Shown: positions 23,452 to 32,594 of the stretch, in pieces
Position numbering within the stretch: the first letter of the stretch is position 1
How the letters are laid out: each line of letters starts with the position of its first letter
Source of the DNA: Empedobacter brevis_A
GTDB taxonomy: Bacteria > Bacteroidota > Bacteroidia > Flavobacteriales > Weeksellaceae
Length of the DNA: 64,000 nucleotides
Direction: 5' to 3'
Assembly: GCF_965118635.1 (NCBI RefSeq)
Contig: NZ_CBCPHV010000006.1
Coordinates: forward strand, 186,001 to 250,000
Translations under genes and position numbers: made by a program
Notes under the pieces: generated by a model
What the model was told of the DNA's origin: nothing
Database searches by the model: none
Seen by the model: only the letters and a program-made list of their open reading frames with translations

Positions 23452-25890
23452 TTAAAACTTAAAATTAATTTTTCCATTAAAGAAACGTCCTGTTAAATAG
23501 TTTGGCATTGTATAAACTGCACTCGAATTAACATCACGTATCCATGAATTACTGATTTCATTTTTTATATCAAATACATTGAAAACATCTACACCAATAG
23601 AAATTTCTTTGAAATTACTCCAAAATGTTCCTTTTGATGGTTTCAATTCTTTTTGATTAATAATTTCTTTTACGAAACCAATATCCACACGTTTGTAATC
23701 TGTCAATGTTGTTTGGTAATCATATGGATCTGAGAATTGAGGCGCACCATTTGGTAAACCAGAAGCATAAATTAAATTCACATTTACCTTGAAAGAAGGT
23801 AAAAATTCCATATAATCTTGGAAAAATGCTGATAATTTGAATCTTGGATCTGTTGGTAATGGAATATTTCCTCTATCATCTATATTTTGATAAGCACGTG
23901 CATATGATGCCGAGAACCAAGAATCTATACCAGGAACAAATTGTCCATATAGACGCATGTCAAGTCCATAAGCATAACCTTTTGAGTTGTTGTCTGCTGT
24001 ATAACGGATTCTTACATTGTCTACATAATATGGATTCAAATCATTCAAGATCTTATAATAAACCTCAGTTGTTAATTTGAACGGACGATCCATCCACTTG
24101 AATTCGTAATCGTTTCCAAGTATAAAATGTATAGATTGTTGCGATTTTACTTTATCATTTAAAGAACCATCTAAACGACGAATTTCACGATAGAACGGAG
24201 GTTGATAATATAATCCTGTTGAAAAACGGAATAACATATCACTTTCCCAATCTGGTTTAATGGCGATTTGAGCGCGAGGCGAAACGGTTGTCTCTTCGTT
24301 AAAATCCCAATAAGTTGCGCGAACTCCAGCATTGAATAATACTTTTGCATCATTCCACATAAATTTACTTGTGTATTGTGCGTAACCAGATAAACGATTC
24401 GTTTTTAAATTATTTTTTGAGTTGACATAATAACTTAGATTCAAACCTTTTTCAGGATTATGGTTTATAATATATCCTGTTGAATCTATTGCTTGCCATT
24501 CTCCTAATAAATCACGAATATCTTCTTGTTGAAATTTTATTCCCCATTCGATATTATTGTTTCCGTTAATTTTATATTTTCCTTTGTGTTGAATTCCAGC
24601 GACTAAAGCATCAAAGTTATTTCGAGCATGATCTATTTGAGAACCAACATCGTAAGTAGAAATTGCATTTCCATTTTTATCAACATCTGATATAAAATAA
24701 GAACCTTGAATATCAAAATATTCACGTTCTTTTGAATGATAAGCAAATAGATCTACTGCTAAATCTAATTTAGAATTTGGTTGATATGTAAACGACAAAC
24801 TTCCGGTTTCGGTAGCAAATTTATCATCTTCTTTTCCGTTATAATATACTGTTAATAACAATGGATTATCCATCGTATTGATATACGTATCGCGTTTTAT
24901 AGGAAACATTTCGTAACGTGAACGCGACATTGTTCCCAAAAAGGCAATATTCCATTTATCGTTTAATTTATAATTGATGTTCGCTTGTAAATCGTAATAT
25001 TCAGGATTAAAATTGGTATCACCTTTTAAGGTATTCAAAACTAAATTTCTATTTTGATAGCGAGCACCAACAATTGCAGAAAGTTTTTTATTTTTAGAAG
25101 CTCCTCCTAATGTTAAACTTCCGCCCATTAAACTTGCTTCTAATTGCCCTTCAAATTTTTTTGGACGTTTGTATGTAACATCTAAAACAGAAGACATTTT
25201 ATCACCATATTTTGCTTCCCAACCTCCAGCAGAAAAGTTGATAAATTCTGTCATTGCAGGATTTACAAAGCCTAATCCTTCTTGTTCTCCAGAACGAATA
25301 AGTTGAGGTTTGTAAATTTCAATTCCATTAACATAAATTAAATTTTCATCATAATTTCCTCCACGAACCATGTATTGAGAACTTAATTCTGTGTTTGAAT
25401 TTACGAAAGGTAAAGTTTTTAATAAATCAGAAACTCCACCTGTTAAACTTGGCCCTTGCTGCATTTGAGCAGCACTTAAAACGGTGCTTTGTAATGGTTT
25501 GTTTTTATTTGATTGAAAAGAAACAACAGCTTCTCCTAGTTGTATCGCATTAGTTTGATCAGGAACTAATTGAACAAATATTTCTTTTTTATTTTTGTCT
25601 TTTAATGTAAAAGTTTGCGCAAACGAATGGTATCCATTATTGTTAAAAGTTACAGTAATAGATTTGTTTGAAGGGATGTCAATTTTGAAATTCCCGTTTT
25701 GATCCGCAAAATAAGATTGATCATTTACAATAATTTCTGCTTCACTAATTGGATTTCTATTTTCGTCGACAACTTTACCTTTTATTTGTGCTGTTTGTGC
25801 AAATAAAATTCCACCCAAAAGAGATAAACTTATTGTGCTAAGAAATCTTCTTGAATGTTGTAGAGTAGGTTGTTGTGTTGTTTTTTTCAT
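23452..25890 (-). CDS. TonB-dependent receptor with carboxypeptidase-like N-terminal domain
   Basis: This 812-residue outer membrane receptor has an n-region of about 15 residues, a hydrophobic signal segment (FLSTISLSLLGGILFAQ), a carboxypeptidase-like domain (AQIKGKVVDENRNPISEAEIIV), a plug with SDLLKTLPFVNSNTELSSQYMVRGGNYDEN, and a barrel that ends GRFFNGKINFKF. The substrate is unknown; no SusD partner is present, so it is not a standard glycan system. The ATG at 25890 lies inside the end of the M23 peptidase gene, a 53-base overlap in a different frame. No later Met would keep the signal peptide, so the overlap is probably real and implies translational coupling. Confidence 0.9.
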   Translation of the reverse strand: MKKTTQQPTLQHSRRFLSTISLSLLGGILFAQTAQIKGKVVDENRNPISEAEIIVNDQSYFADQNGNFKIDIPSNKSITVTFNNNGYHSFAQTFTLKDKNKKEIFVQLVPDQTNAIQLGEAVVSFQSNKNKPLQSTVLSAAQMQQGPSLTGGVSDLLKTLPFVNSNTELSSQYMVRGGNYDENLIYVNGIEIYKPQLIRSGEQEGLGFVNPAMTEFINFSAGGWEAKYGDKMSSVLDVTYKRPKKFEGQLEASLMGGSLTLGGASKNKKLSAIVGARYQNRNLVLNTLKGDTNFNPEYYDLQANINYKLNDKWNIAFLGTMSRSRYEMFPIKRDTYINTMDNPLLLTVYYNGKEDDKFATETGSLSFTYQPNSKLDLAVDLFAYHSKEREYFDIQGSYFISDVDKNGNAISTYDVGSQIDHARNNFDALVAGIQHKGKYKINGNNNIEWGIKFQQEDIRDLLGEWQAIDSTGYIINHNPEKGLNLSYYVNSKNNLKTNRLSGYAQYTSKFMWNDAKVLFNAGVRATYWDFNEETTVSPRAQIAIKPDWESDMLFRFSTGLYYQPPFYREIRRLDGSLNDKVKSQQSIHFILGNDYEFKWMDRPFKLTTEVYYKILNDLNPYYVDNVRIRYTADNNSKGYAYGLDMRLYGQFVPGIDSWFSASYARAYQNIDDRGNIPLPTDPRFKLSAFFQDYMEFLPSFKVNVNLIYASGLPNGAPQFSDPYDYQTTLTDYKRVDIGFVKEIINQKELKPSKGTFWSNFKEISIGVDVFNVFDIKNEISNSWIRDVNSSAVYTMPNYLTGRFFNGKINFKF

Positions 25891-27529
25891 CTTTCACGTT
25901 TAATTCTAATTGATGGTCGCCAACTGAAATTTGTTCTTTGTTCAAATTAATTGTTAATCGTTTAATCTTTTGATCATATTCGGCCAAAACCCATTTCCCA
26001 TCGATATAAGCTTTGTAGTCTTTTATTCCGGAATGTACATCGTTAATTGTAAATTTGATAATACTATTCGCTTGACTAAATTGACTATCTGATTTGATAT
26101 TTAACGGAGTAATTGTTGGTTTAGTATTATCTATCATAATAGAAAAAACACCAAAATCTTTTGGATTCGCAACAAGCTTCCCATTTTTAAGTTCTGTAGT
26201 TAAATAATCTTTTTTCCAAGCACCTCTTTTTTGATATTCGCGAACAATAACAGCTTTATCCAATTGTGCAGTAGGAATGTCTGTAGAAGGTTCTATTGCT
26301 AATGTATAAGATTTATGAACAGGCATGTTATAATCGCCAACCCAATGTTTGTTATTTGAGAATTTATAAGCTAAATCAAAATCTTCGTAGAAAACATTTT
26401 TAGGGAAAAAGATTTCAATTCCGTTGGCTTTAAAATGATTTTCTTTGCTCCATAACATAGGATTTGTTTCAGGAAGTTTCACAGAATCTACAAATGCTTT
26501 TCCATTAACAGTAAAAGATTGCGAAGATACATTTCCTGCATAATCAGAAACGTCTATTTTTACTTTATATGATTTTCCATCTTCAAGCTTTAAAATTCCA
26601 TTATTTTTAAGATTAGAGTACATTCTTATAGGATTTCCATCTTTTACAAATCCTTGATAAACCCAACTGTTGTTTCTCTGAACATCATTATAATCACAAA
26701 CACTGTTTATAGCTCGCGCTTCATCAAACGAAAAACGATTCGAAGTAAAGGTATAAATTGGTTCATCATTCACATAAATATTGATTTGATGAACGCCATT
26801 GTTGTTCTCAGCTCCATTGTGTTTATCATAAGCTTTCACACCAAAGCCAATTGCTCCAGAAGCAGAAATTGTTCCGCCATTAGGGACAACAACTCGACTT
26901 GTTTTTTGGTTAATATCACCATTTATCGGATAAGCATATAAGCCTAAAATACTTGGTTTTCTTGTATCAGGAATATCAAAACCAAAATAAAAAGGATTAA
27001 TTGGTTCTTCTGTTTTTGTATCACGAATTTCAAAATGTAAATGTGGTCCTCCAGAACCTCCAGAATTTCCTGAAAGAGCAATTAAATCACCCATTTTAAT
27101 TGGAAGTTCGTTTGGTTTTGGGTACAGATCTATTTTAAATGTTTCATTTGCATATTGTTGTTTGCGCACATATTCTTGCAATTCAGGCGTAAATTCTCTC
27201 AAATGCGCATAAACAGAAGTATATCCATTTGGATGATCAATATAAAGTGCATTTCCATAACCTGTTGGCGAAATATTAATACGAGAAATATAGCCATCTC
27301 CAACGGCTTTTACTTTCAAACCTTCTCGTTGTTGTGTTTTAATATCAAGTCCAGCGTGGAAATGATTAGTTCGTAATTCTCCAAAATTACCAGCTAAATA
27401 ATTGGGGATTTCTAATGGATTTTGAAAAACTTTTTTCGGATATGTTTCGGATTTTGGTTGTTCTGCTCGTTGCCCAAATACAACAGAAGATAGTAATAAG
27501 TTTAGTAAAATTGGTTTAATCATTTTCAT
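25838..27529 (-). CDS. Exported M23 (LytM-type) metallopeptidase
   Basis: The 563-residue protein has a signal peptide (ending SSVVFGQ) and, at residues about 45-180, an M23 domain with zinc ligands in HFHAGLD and HLHFEIRD and the intervening GYGNALYIDHPNGYTSVYAHL. This domain cuts peptidoglycan cross-links or glycine peptides. The remaining 380 residues are beta-rich, Ig-like segments without a known name, probably positioning the enzyme on the wall or an envelope partner. It heads the operon M23 peptidase, TonB receptor, small membrane protein. The coupling of a peptidoglycan hydrolase with a TonB receptor suggests envelope assembly around the receptor, which is inference. Confidence 0.9.
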   Translation of the reverse strand: MKMIKPILLNLLLSSVVFGQRAEQPKSETYPKKVFQNPLEIPNYLAGNFGELRTNHFHAGLDIKTQQREGLKVKAVGDGYISRINISPTGYGNALYIDHPNGYTSVYAHLREFTPELQEYVRKQQYANETFKIDLYPKPNELPIKMGDLIALSGNSGGSGGPHLHFEIRDTKTEEPINPFYFGFDIPDTRKPSILGLYAYPINGDINQKTSRVVVPNGGTISASGAIGFGVKAYDKHNGAENNNGVHQINIYVNDEPIYTFTSNRFSFDEARAINSVCDYNDVQRNNSWVYQGFVKDGNPIRMYSNLKNNGILKLEDGKSYKVKIDVSDYAGNVSSQSFTVNGKAFVDSVKLPETNPMLWSKENHFKANGIEIFFPKNVFYEDFDLAYKFSNNKHWVGDYNMPVHKSYTLAIEPSTDIPTAQLDKAVIVREYQKRGAWKKDYLTTELKNGKLVANPKDFGVFSIMIDNTKPTITPLNIKSDSQFSQANSIIKFTINDVHSGIKDYKAYIDGKWVLAEYDQKIKRLTINLNKEQISVGDHQLELNVKDEKNNTTTYSTTFKKIS

Positions 27530-27765
27530 TTTTTCTTTTCAATCATTAACAAATCAGTTAAAAGTAAACTAATTCTTTTACAAACATCTTTAATCTTTTG
27601 AATTTCTGAAAATTATTTCAAGATAAATCTTTGTAAAATAAATTTAAAAACAAGAATATCAATGTTTTGTATTTGTAAAATAATTAACAAGCAAAAGAAA
27701 AGGATTTTGGTGAATGATTGAAAAATGATACAACTAATTTTAAATCAAACATTAAAAATATCATT

Positions 27766-28578
27766 ATGAAAAAAATTATTTTAGCACTTTTTGTAGTCGC
27801 TTCAATTACAAGTTGTAACCAATATAAAAGTTCAAACAATGCCGAATTAGCAACAGAAGAAGTAGAAGTTTCTAATGCAGCAAATACAGAAGTGAAAGGA
27901 AAGGTATTTAAATCGAATGCGTTGATTGAAATGAAAGTAAAAGACGCAATGAAAGATGCCGTTCAAATCGAAGAAAATGCAATTGCATTAAATGGTTTTG
28001 TGTTGAATAGCGAGATGAATAATCAAACGTTGGATTTCGATGAGATTGAATTGTCGGAAGAAAGTATCAAGAAAATAGAAAAAATACAACGTTCTTATTT
28101 CATTGAATTAAAAGTTCCGTCAAGCAAATTGCGAGAGCATGTCAAATTTGCAGTTGAAAAAGGATTAATTATCGATCATATTTTAATTAATAACGAAGAA
28201 ATGACATTTCAGAAATATGAAAATGACTTAAAAAATGCGAACAATAATTCTGTAAAAATATCGACTCAAATCGAAAATAAAGTGAATAAAGCTTTGATAA
28301 ATGATGCTACAAGCTATGCAACGATTGTGTACCGATTAACGGAAGAACCTCGAATTATCACAAATATTTTACCTCAAACAGAACTTAAATCTTACAGAGA
28401 AATCAATTTAGGATATGAGTTAAAACAAAGTTGGCAAGATGGATTATATTATTTCAAATCTATCCTGATTGTTTTATGCCAATTTCTGCCAACAATTCTT
28501 TCGGTATTGTTTTTGTTTTTTAGTATCAAGTATGTTGTAAGAATAGTGAAAAACAGAGAATCAAAACAAAAGAATTGA
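27766..28578 (+). CDS. DUF4349 lipoprotein
   Basis: The 270-residue protein starts at the ATG at 27766; a TTG 16 codons upstream would bury the lipoprotein signal. The lipobox is ITSC near residue 17-18. The middle shows the DUF4349 pattern: a strand-rich region beginning near SNALIEMKV, the YFIELKVPSSKL segment and helix-rich KYENDLKNANNNSVKIST. Near the C-terminus comes one membrane segment (LIVLCQFLPTILSVLFLFFS) and a basic tail. DUF4349 proteins are envelope proteins of unknown biochemical role. The gene is single. Confidence 0.82.
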   Translation: MKKIILALFVVASITSCNQYKSSNNAELATEEVEVSNAANTEVKGKVFKSNALIEMKVKDAMKDAVQIEENAIALNGFVLNSEMNNQTLDFDEIELSEESIKKIEKIQRSYFIELKVPSSKLREHVKFAVEKGLIIDHILINNEEMTFQKYENDLKNANNNSVKISTQIENKVNKALINDATSYATIVYRLTEEPRIITNILPQTELKSYREINLGYELKQSWQDGLYYFKSILIVLCQFLPTILSVLFLFFSIKYVVRIVKNRESKQKN

Positions 28579-28635
28579 GTAAATCTCTATTTGTCAAATG
28601 AATAAGAAAAAACTGATAATATTTAGGTCTTTCTA

Positions 28636-28665
28636 TTGATTAGAAGTAAAAAAATACTATTTTTG
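28636..28665 (+). promoter_or_regulatory. Sigma-A promoter of the zapA operon
   Basis: TTG (28636-28638), 19 bases, then TATTTTTG (28658-28665): an exact Bacteroidetes promoter, 34 bases ahead of the first ATG of the operon. Confidence 0.75.
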
Positions 28666-28699
28666 CAATAGAAGCTAGAATAATTGAAATTCTCGGGAG

Positions 28700-29044
28700 A
28701 TGGAAAAAATGGTAAAATTTAATGAACTTGAAAACAAAGTTTTAAGTGTTTTAGGCCAACTTGGGAATTATAAAGATATATTGAAAGGCGCTGAAAACTC
28801 GATACAAGAATTGGAAAAATTGCAAAATGAAATCAATTCGTTAAAAGAAGAAAACGCCAGATTAAAAAATAAATTGAGAGATTCGCAAGCGAATAATTTA
28901 AATTTAAATGAAGAAGTAAAACGATTAAAAGTCGTTAATGCAATGAGCGGAAATCAGGAGTACAAACAAATGATGAAGCAAAGAATGAATAAATTAATAA
29001 AAGAAGTCGATACGTGCATCGCTCAAATTAAAACAAATAATTAA
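28700..29044 (+). CDS. Coiled-coil protein partnered with ZapA
   Basis: The 114-residue protein is almost wholly a coiled coil (residues about 30-75, with LEKLQNEINSLKEENARLKNKL heptads) with helical ends. It lacks a signal or membrane anchor. In Bacteroidota a gene of this kind is regularly placed directly before zapA, and position and shape recall ZapB, which bridges ZapA and the chromosome terminus at the Z-ring. There is no sequence proof of that role. It begins at the ATG at 28700 and is 12 bases from zapA, so the two are co-transcribed. Confidence 0.75.
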   Translation: MEKMVKFNELENKVLSVLGQLGNYKDILKGAENSIQELEKLQNEINSLKEENARLKNKLRDSQANNLNLNEEVKRLKVVNAMSGNQEYKQMMKQRMNKLIKEVDTCIAQIKTNN

Positions 29045-29056
29045 TTAATAAAAAGA

Positions 29057-29347
29057 ATGTCAACTCAACGAATTGAGATAAAAATTGCTTCACGTCATTA
29101 TCCAATGACGATTAATTCTGATGAAGAAGAAATGTTACTTTCTTGCGCAGAAGAAATAAATAGTATTTTGAAACAATTTGAACAAAAGTACGCTGTTTCT
29201 GACAAACAAGATGCACTTGCAATGGTGACAATTCAGTTAGCTTTACGTGAAGCAAAACTGAAAAAGCAAGTGAAAGATAATGAAGAAATGACAACAGAGC
29301 GCATTTCGAAGTTATTAGAATTGATTGATCAGTCAATCGCAAAATAA
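29057..29347 (+). CDS. zapA: Cell division protein ZapA
   Basis: ZapA crosslinks FtsZ filaments at midcell. The 96-residue protein has the short N-terminal beta/alpha head (RIEIKIASRHYPMTINSDEEEMLLSCAEEIN) followed by a C-terminal dimerising coiled coil, the standard layout and length. The ATG at 29057 is 12 bases after the coiled-coil gene. A 6S-type RNA gene follows directly, the same order as zapA-ssrS in gammaproteobacteria. Confidence 0.92.
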   Translation: MSTQRIEIKIASRHYPMTINSDEEEMLLSCAEEINSILKQFEQKYAVSDKQDALAMVTIQLALREAKLKKQVKDNEEMTTERISKLLELIDQSIAK

Positions 29348-29387
29348 GAGAAGTTCTGACAGTTGTGAAACTGTCCACTAAACAATA

Positions 29388-29577
29388 TTCCTACATTAGT
29401 TCTAGCTATTTTGGTTAACTCAACACTAGTTTTGTTACCGAGTGAACACCGTTCGGAAAGCGGGCCGCAACCTTTTAGGTTCATTTAGATGACAGCGGAT
29501 ACTTGACTGACGGACTAACTCAAATCCTGTTTACAGGAGTTAACTCAAAACATACTTTACTAATGTAGGTTTTTTTA
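29388..29577 (+). ncRNA. ssrS: 6S RNA (6S-Flavo type)
   Basis: The 250 bases between zapA and rny hold no protein but are conspicuously G+C-richer and strongly structured. CCTACATTAGT (29390-29400) pairs perfectly with ACTAATGTAGG (29559-29569). Inward, TTTTG (29409-29413) pairs with CAAAA (29546-29550) and GTTAACTC (29414-29421) with GAGTTAAC (29537-29544), giving a long end-closing rod with internal loops and a large single-stranded centre. The centre contains GTTCGGAAAGCGGGCC, close in wording to the E. coli 6S segment GTTCGCAAGCGGGCC. A T-run at 29570-29576 ends it. 6S RNA mimics an open promoter and holds sigma-A RNA polymerase in stationary phase. Position after zapA and rod shape support the call; the exact 5' end is estimated. 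Confidence 0.82.
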
Positions 29578-29598
29578 TATATAAACATTACATAATCT

Positions 29599-31173
29599 AT
29601 GGACACAATTATGACAATAATTATTGCAATTGTTACATTAATCATAGGTGCAGTGATAGGATATTTCTTATCAAAAAAATCAGTTGATAAACAGAATCAA
29701 GAACTGATTGACGAAGCAACTCGTAAAGCACAAAATTTGATTAATGATGCTGAGAAAGATGGTGAAGCCATTAAAAAAGAGAAAATTTTTCAAGCCAAAG
29801 AAAAATTTTTAGAATTAAAATCTAAACACGAAGAAGTCGTTAACCAACGCGAAAGAAAAGTAGCTGATGCTGAGCTTAAAGTAAAAGAACGTGAAGAAAG
29901 AATCAAAACGGACTTAGCAGAAATTCAGAAACAAAAAGATCAGATAAAATCTGAGAAAGGAAATATACAAGCTCGTACAGAAAAGCTTAACATTAAGCAA
30001 AGAGAAGTTGATACGATGCATAAAAAACAAGTAGAAGTACTTGAGAAAATTTCGAATTATTCCGCTGATGAAGCTCGTTCTGAGTTAATTGAAGTCTTAA
30101 AAGACGAAGCCAGAACGAAAGCACAAGCTCATATCCAAGAAATCATGGAAGAAGCTGAATTAGATGCGAAAAACGAAGCACGTAAAATCGTAATATCTTC
30201 TATTCAACGTATTGGGACAGAACAAGCGATTGAAAATTCGGTTTCTGTATTTAATATCGAATCAGATGAAATAAAAGGACGTATTATTGGTCGTGAGGGA
30301 CGTAATATTCGTGCTATAGAAGCTGCTACTGGAGTTGAAGTAATTGTAGATGATACGCCAGAAGCAATTATTCTTTCATGTTTTGATCCTGTTCGTCGTG
30401 AAATTGCTCGTTTATCTTTACACCGTTTAGTAACAGATGGACGTATTCATCCAGCTCGTATCGAGGAAGTAGTTGCGAAGACAACTAAACAAATTGAAGA
30501 TGAAATTATCGAGGTTGGTAAGAAAACAATCTTAGATTTAGGAATTCACGGTTTACATAAAGATTTGGTTCGTATCGTTGGACGTATGAAATATCGTTCA
30601 TCTTATGGTCAAAACTTATTACAACACTCTCGTGAAGTTGCAAATTTAGCAGGAACATTAGCTGCAGAATTAGGTTTAAATCCTAAGCTAGCGAAACGTG
30701 CAGGTTTATTACACGATATTGGTAAAGTTCCTGAGCAAGAATCAGAATTGCCTCACGCAATTTTAGGAATGCAGTGGGCAGAGAAATACGGAGAACACCC
30801 AGATGTAATTAATGCAATTGGAGCTCACCATGACGAAATTGAGATGACTTCTTTAATTTCGCCAATTGTACAAGTTGCCGATGCTATTTCTGGTGCTCGT
30901 CCAGGTGCTCGTCGTCAAGTTGTAGAATCGTACATGCAACGTCTAAAAGATTTAGAAGCGACAGCGCTTAATTTTGATGGAGTAGAGAAAGCATATGCTA
31001 TTCAAGCAGGACGTGAATTGCGTGTGATTGTAGAAAGTGATAAAGTAGATGATACAAAAGCTGCGGAATTATCTTTCTTAATCTCTGATAAAATTCAAAA
31101 TGAAATGACTTATCCAGGTCAAGTGCGTGTAACGGTAATTCGTGAAACACGTGCAGTGAATATTGCAAGATAA
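29599..31173 (+). CDS. rny: Ribonuclease Y
   Basis: RNase Y is a membrane-bound endoribonuclease that starts mRNA decay. The 524-residue protein has one N-terminal membrane helix (IMTIIIAIVTLIIGAVIGYFL), a long charged coiled coil (about 30-205), a KH domain (about 210-280, with IKGRIIGREGRNIRAIE) and an HD domain (about 330-430, with LLHDIGKVPEQES and GAHHDEIEM). All metal-binding His/Asp residues of the HD motif are visible. Length is normal. It lies after the 6S RNA and before a terminator, so it is transcribed alone or by read-through from zapA. Confidence 0.97.
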   Translation: MDTIMTIIIAIVTLIIGAVIGYFLSKKSVDKQNQELIDEATRKAQNLINDAEKDGEAIKKEKIFQAKEKFLELKSKHEEVVNQRERKVADAELKVKEREERIKTDLAEIQKQKDQIKSEKGNIQARTEKLNIKQREVDTMHKKQVEVLEKISNYSADEARSELIEVLKDEARTKAQAHIQEIMEEAELDAKNEARKIVISSIQRIGTEQAIENSVSVFNIESDEIKGRIIGREGRNIRAIEAATGVEVIVDDTPEAIILSCFDPVRREIARLSLHRLVTDGRIHPARIEEVVAKTTKQIEDEIIEVGKKTILDLGIHGLHKDLVRIVGRMKYRSSYGQNLLQHSREVANLAGTLAAELGLNPKLAKRAGLLHDIGKVPEQESELPHAILGMQWAEKYGEHPDVINAIGAHHDEIEMTSLISPIVQVADAISGARPGARRQVVESYMQRLKDLEATALNFDGVEKAYAIQAGRELRVIVESDKVDDTKAAELSFLISDKIQNEMTYPGQVRVTVIRETRAVNIAR

Positions 31174-31196
31174 AATTTAGAATTTAATTATATGGT

Positions 31197-31231
31197 ATAG
31201 GCAAGTCTGAAAGAAGGCTTGCCTATTTTTT
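31197..31231 (+). terminator. Terminator of rny
   Basis: ATAGGCAAG (31197-31205) pairs with CTTGCCTAT (31218-31226), followed by a T-run. Confidence 0.82.
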
Positions 31232-31404
31232 GTGTTAAATTATAGAAAATTAATTCAATTTTTAGTTATTATTTTGATAAAAATTATTAAATTATAACAA
31301 ATAAAAATACTATTTTAATGTGTTTAAAATCAATTAATTAACAACTTGTTGATAAACTTTTTAATTTTTAAGATTACAAAATTTTTAATTGTAAAATCTT
31401 ATCT

Positions 31405-31534
31405 TATTTTTGAAAAAATCTATGAGTAATTTAAACGGAAATGTAACCCTATTGAGGTTCAAATTTCTAAAATAAATAAAATGACCAACTTTATTTATTT
31501 TGATGAAAAAATTCGTTTTACCGAAGTTTATTAA
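31405..31534 (+). promoter_or_regulatory. nrdBA promoter and structured leader
   Basis: A TATTTTTG box (31405-31412) implies a start near 31418 and a leader of about 140 bases. The leader holds a perfect 12-bp AT-only hairpin (31469-31480 with 31490-31501). In its loop starts a 17-codon reading frame (31481-31534) that ends 21 bases before nrdB. The rest of the gap (31232-31404) is plain AT-rich DNA. Regulation by this leader is a guess. Confidence 0.4.
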
Positions 31535-31555
31535 TCCAAAAAGTCTAAAAAAACT

Positions 31556-32515
31556 ATGTCTATTTTTGATAAAAGAGTAAATTATAAACCATTTGAATAT
31601 CCTGAAATTTTAACCTTTACAGAAGCAATCCAAAAAGCATATTGGGTACACGGAGAAGTAGATTTTACTTCGGATATCCAGGATTATCATGCAAATTTAG
31701 ATGATGTAAAACGTGAAATTCACAAACGTTCTATTCTATCTATTGCGCAAGTCGAGGTAACTGTAAAAGGATTTTGGGGAGATTTATATCACTATTTTCC
31801 AAAACCAGAATTGAATGGTCTAGGAGCAACTTTTGCAGAATGTGAGTTTAGACATAGCGAGGCATATTCGCGTATTTTGGAGGTAAATGGTTATTTAGAT
31901 GAATTTAATGTAGCCTTACAAAATCCAATTTTCAAGAGCTATAATACGTTTGTAGGCGAAATTATGCGCGACGAGAGCAAATCAATCGTAGAGAAATTGT
32001 TGTTCTTCGCATTGGTTATCGAAGATAGTTCTCTATTCTCGAAATTTGCAAATATTTTAGCATTCACACGTTTTGACGGTTTAATGAAAAATACTGCAAA
32101 TATCATTGCTTGGACATCTACAGATGAACAAATTCATGCAAATGCAGGAATTTATTTAATTAATAAAATTCGTGAAGAAGGTTTATTACCAGACGAATTA
32201 GATCAAAATTGGGTAGAAACTGCTGTTCGTGGTTATATCGACCAAGAAGAAATGATGTTGGATTGGATTTTTGAGAAAGGAGAATTCAATTATTACTCGA
32301 AAGAAGATTTATTAAATTATATGAAATATCGTATTGATGAAGCAATCACGAAGATTGGTTTCAAAAAAATATTTCATATCTCACAAGAACAATATAAACC
32401 AATGGCTTGGTTTGAAGAAGAAGTTTTTGCGAGTAGCTTAGATGATTTCTTTGCAAAACGACCTGTAGATTATACAAAACACGACAAAAGTATTTCGGCA
32501 GATGATTTATTTTAA
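31556..32515 (+). CDS. nrdB: Ribonucleoside-diphosphate reductase class I, beta subunit
   Basis: NrdB houses the metal-radical cofactor that starts ribonucleotide reduction. The 319-residue helical protein shows ECEFRHSEAY, which supplies a Glu, a His three residues on and the radical Tyr seven residues on, then a Glu in the ALVIEDSSLF helix and Glu/His in TDEQIHANAG. The first carboxylate, by spacing, seems to be a Glu in AQVEVTVK rather than the more common Asp, so the metal site may differ from the E. coli type. There is no N-terminal ATP-cone. It is 79 bases before nrdA and co-transcribed with it. Confidence 0.93.
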   Translation: MSIFDKRVNYKPFEYPEILTFTEAIQKAYWVHGEVDFTSDIQDYHANLDDVKREIHKRSILSIAQVEVTVKGFWGDLYHYFPKPELNGLGATFAECEFRHSEAYSRILEVNGYLDEFNVALQNPIFKSYNTFVGEIMRDESKSIVEKLLFFALVIEDSSLFSKFANILAFTRFDGLMKNTANIIAWTSTDEQIHANAGIYLINKIREEGLLPDELDQNWVETAVRGYIDQEEMMLDWIFEKGEFNYYSKEDLLNYMKYRIDEAITKIGFKKIFHISQEQYKPMAWFEEEVFASSLDDFFAKRPVDYTKHDKSISADDLF

Positions 32516-32594
32516 TCACCGAAACTTTTGACTAAAAAACACAACTATAAATTAAATTATTTTACAAAATTACATCATTACAAATTCTAAAACT

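Noticed and set aside
31442..31470. A fourth TGTAAC-N16 site upstream of nrdB (TGTAAC then TTTCTAA).
   Set aside because: The -10 part lacks the leading C, the distance to the ATG is about 85 bases, and a proper TATTTTTG box lies just upstream.
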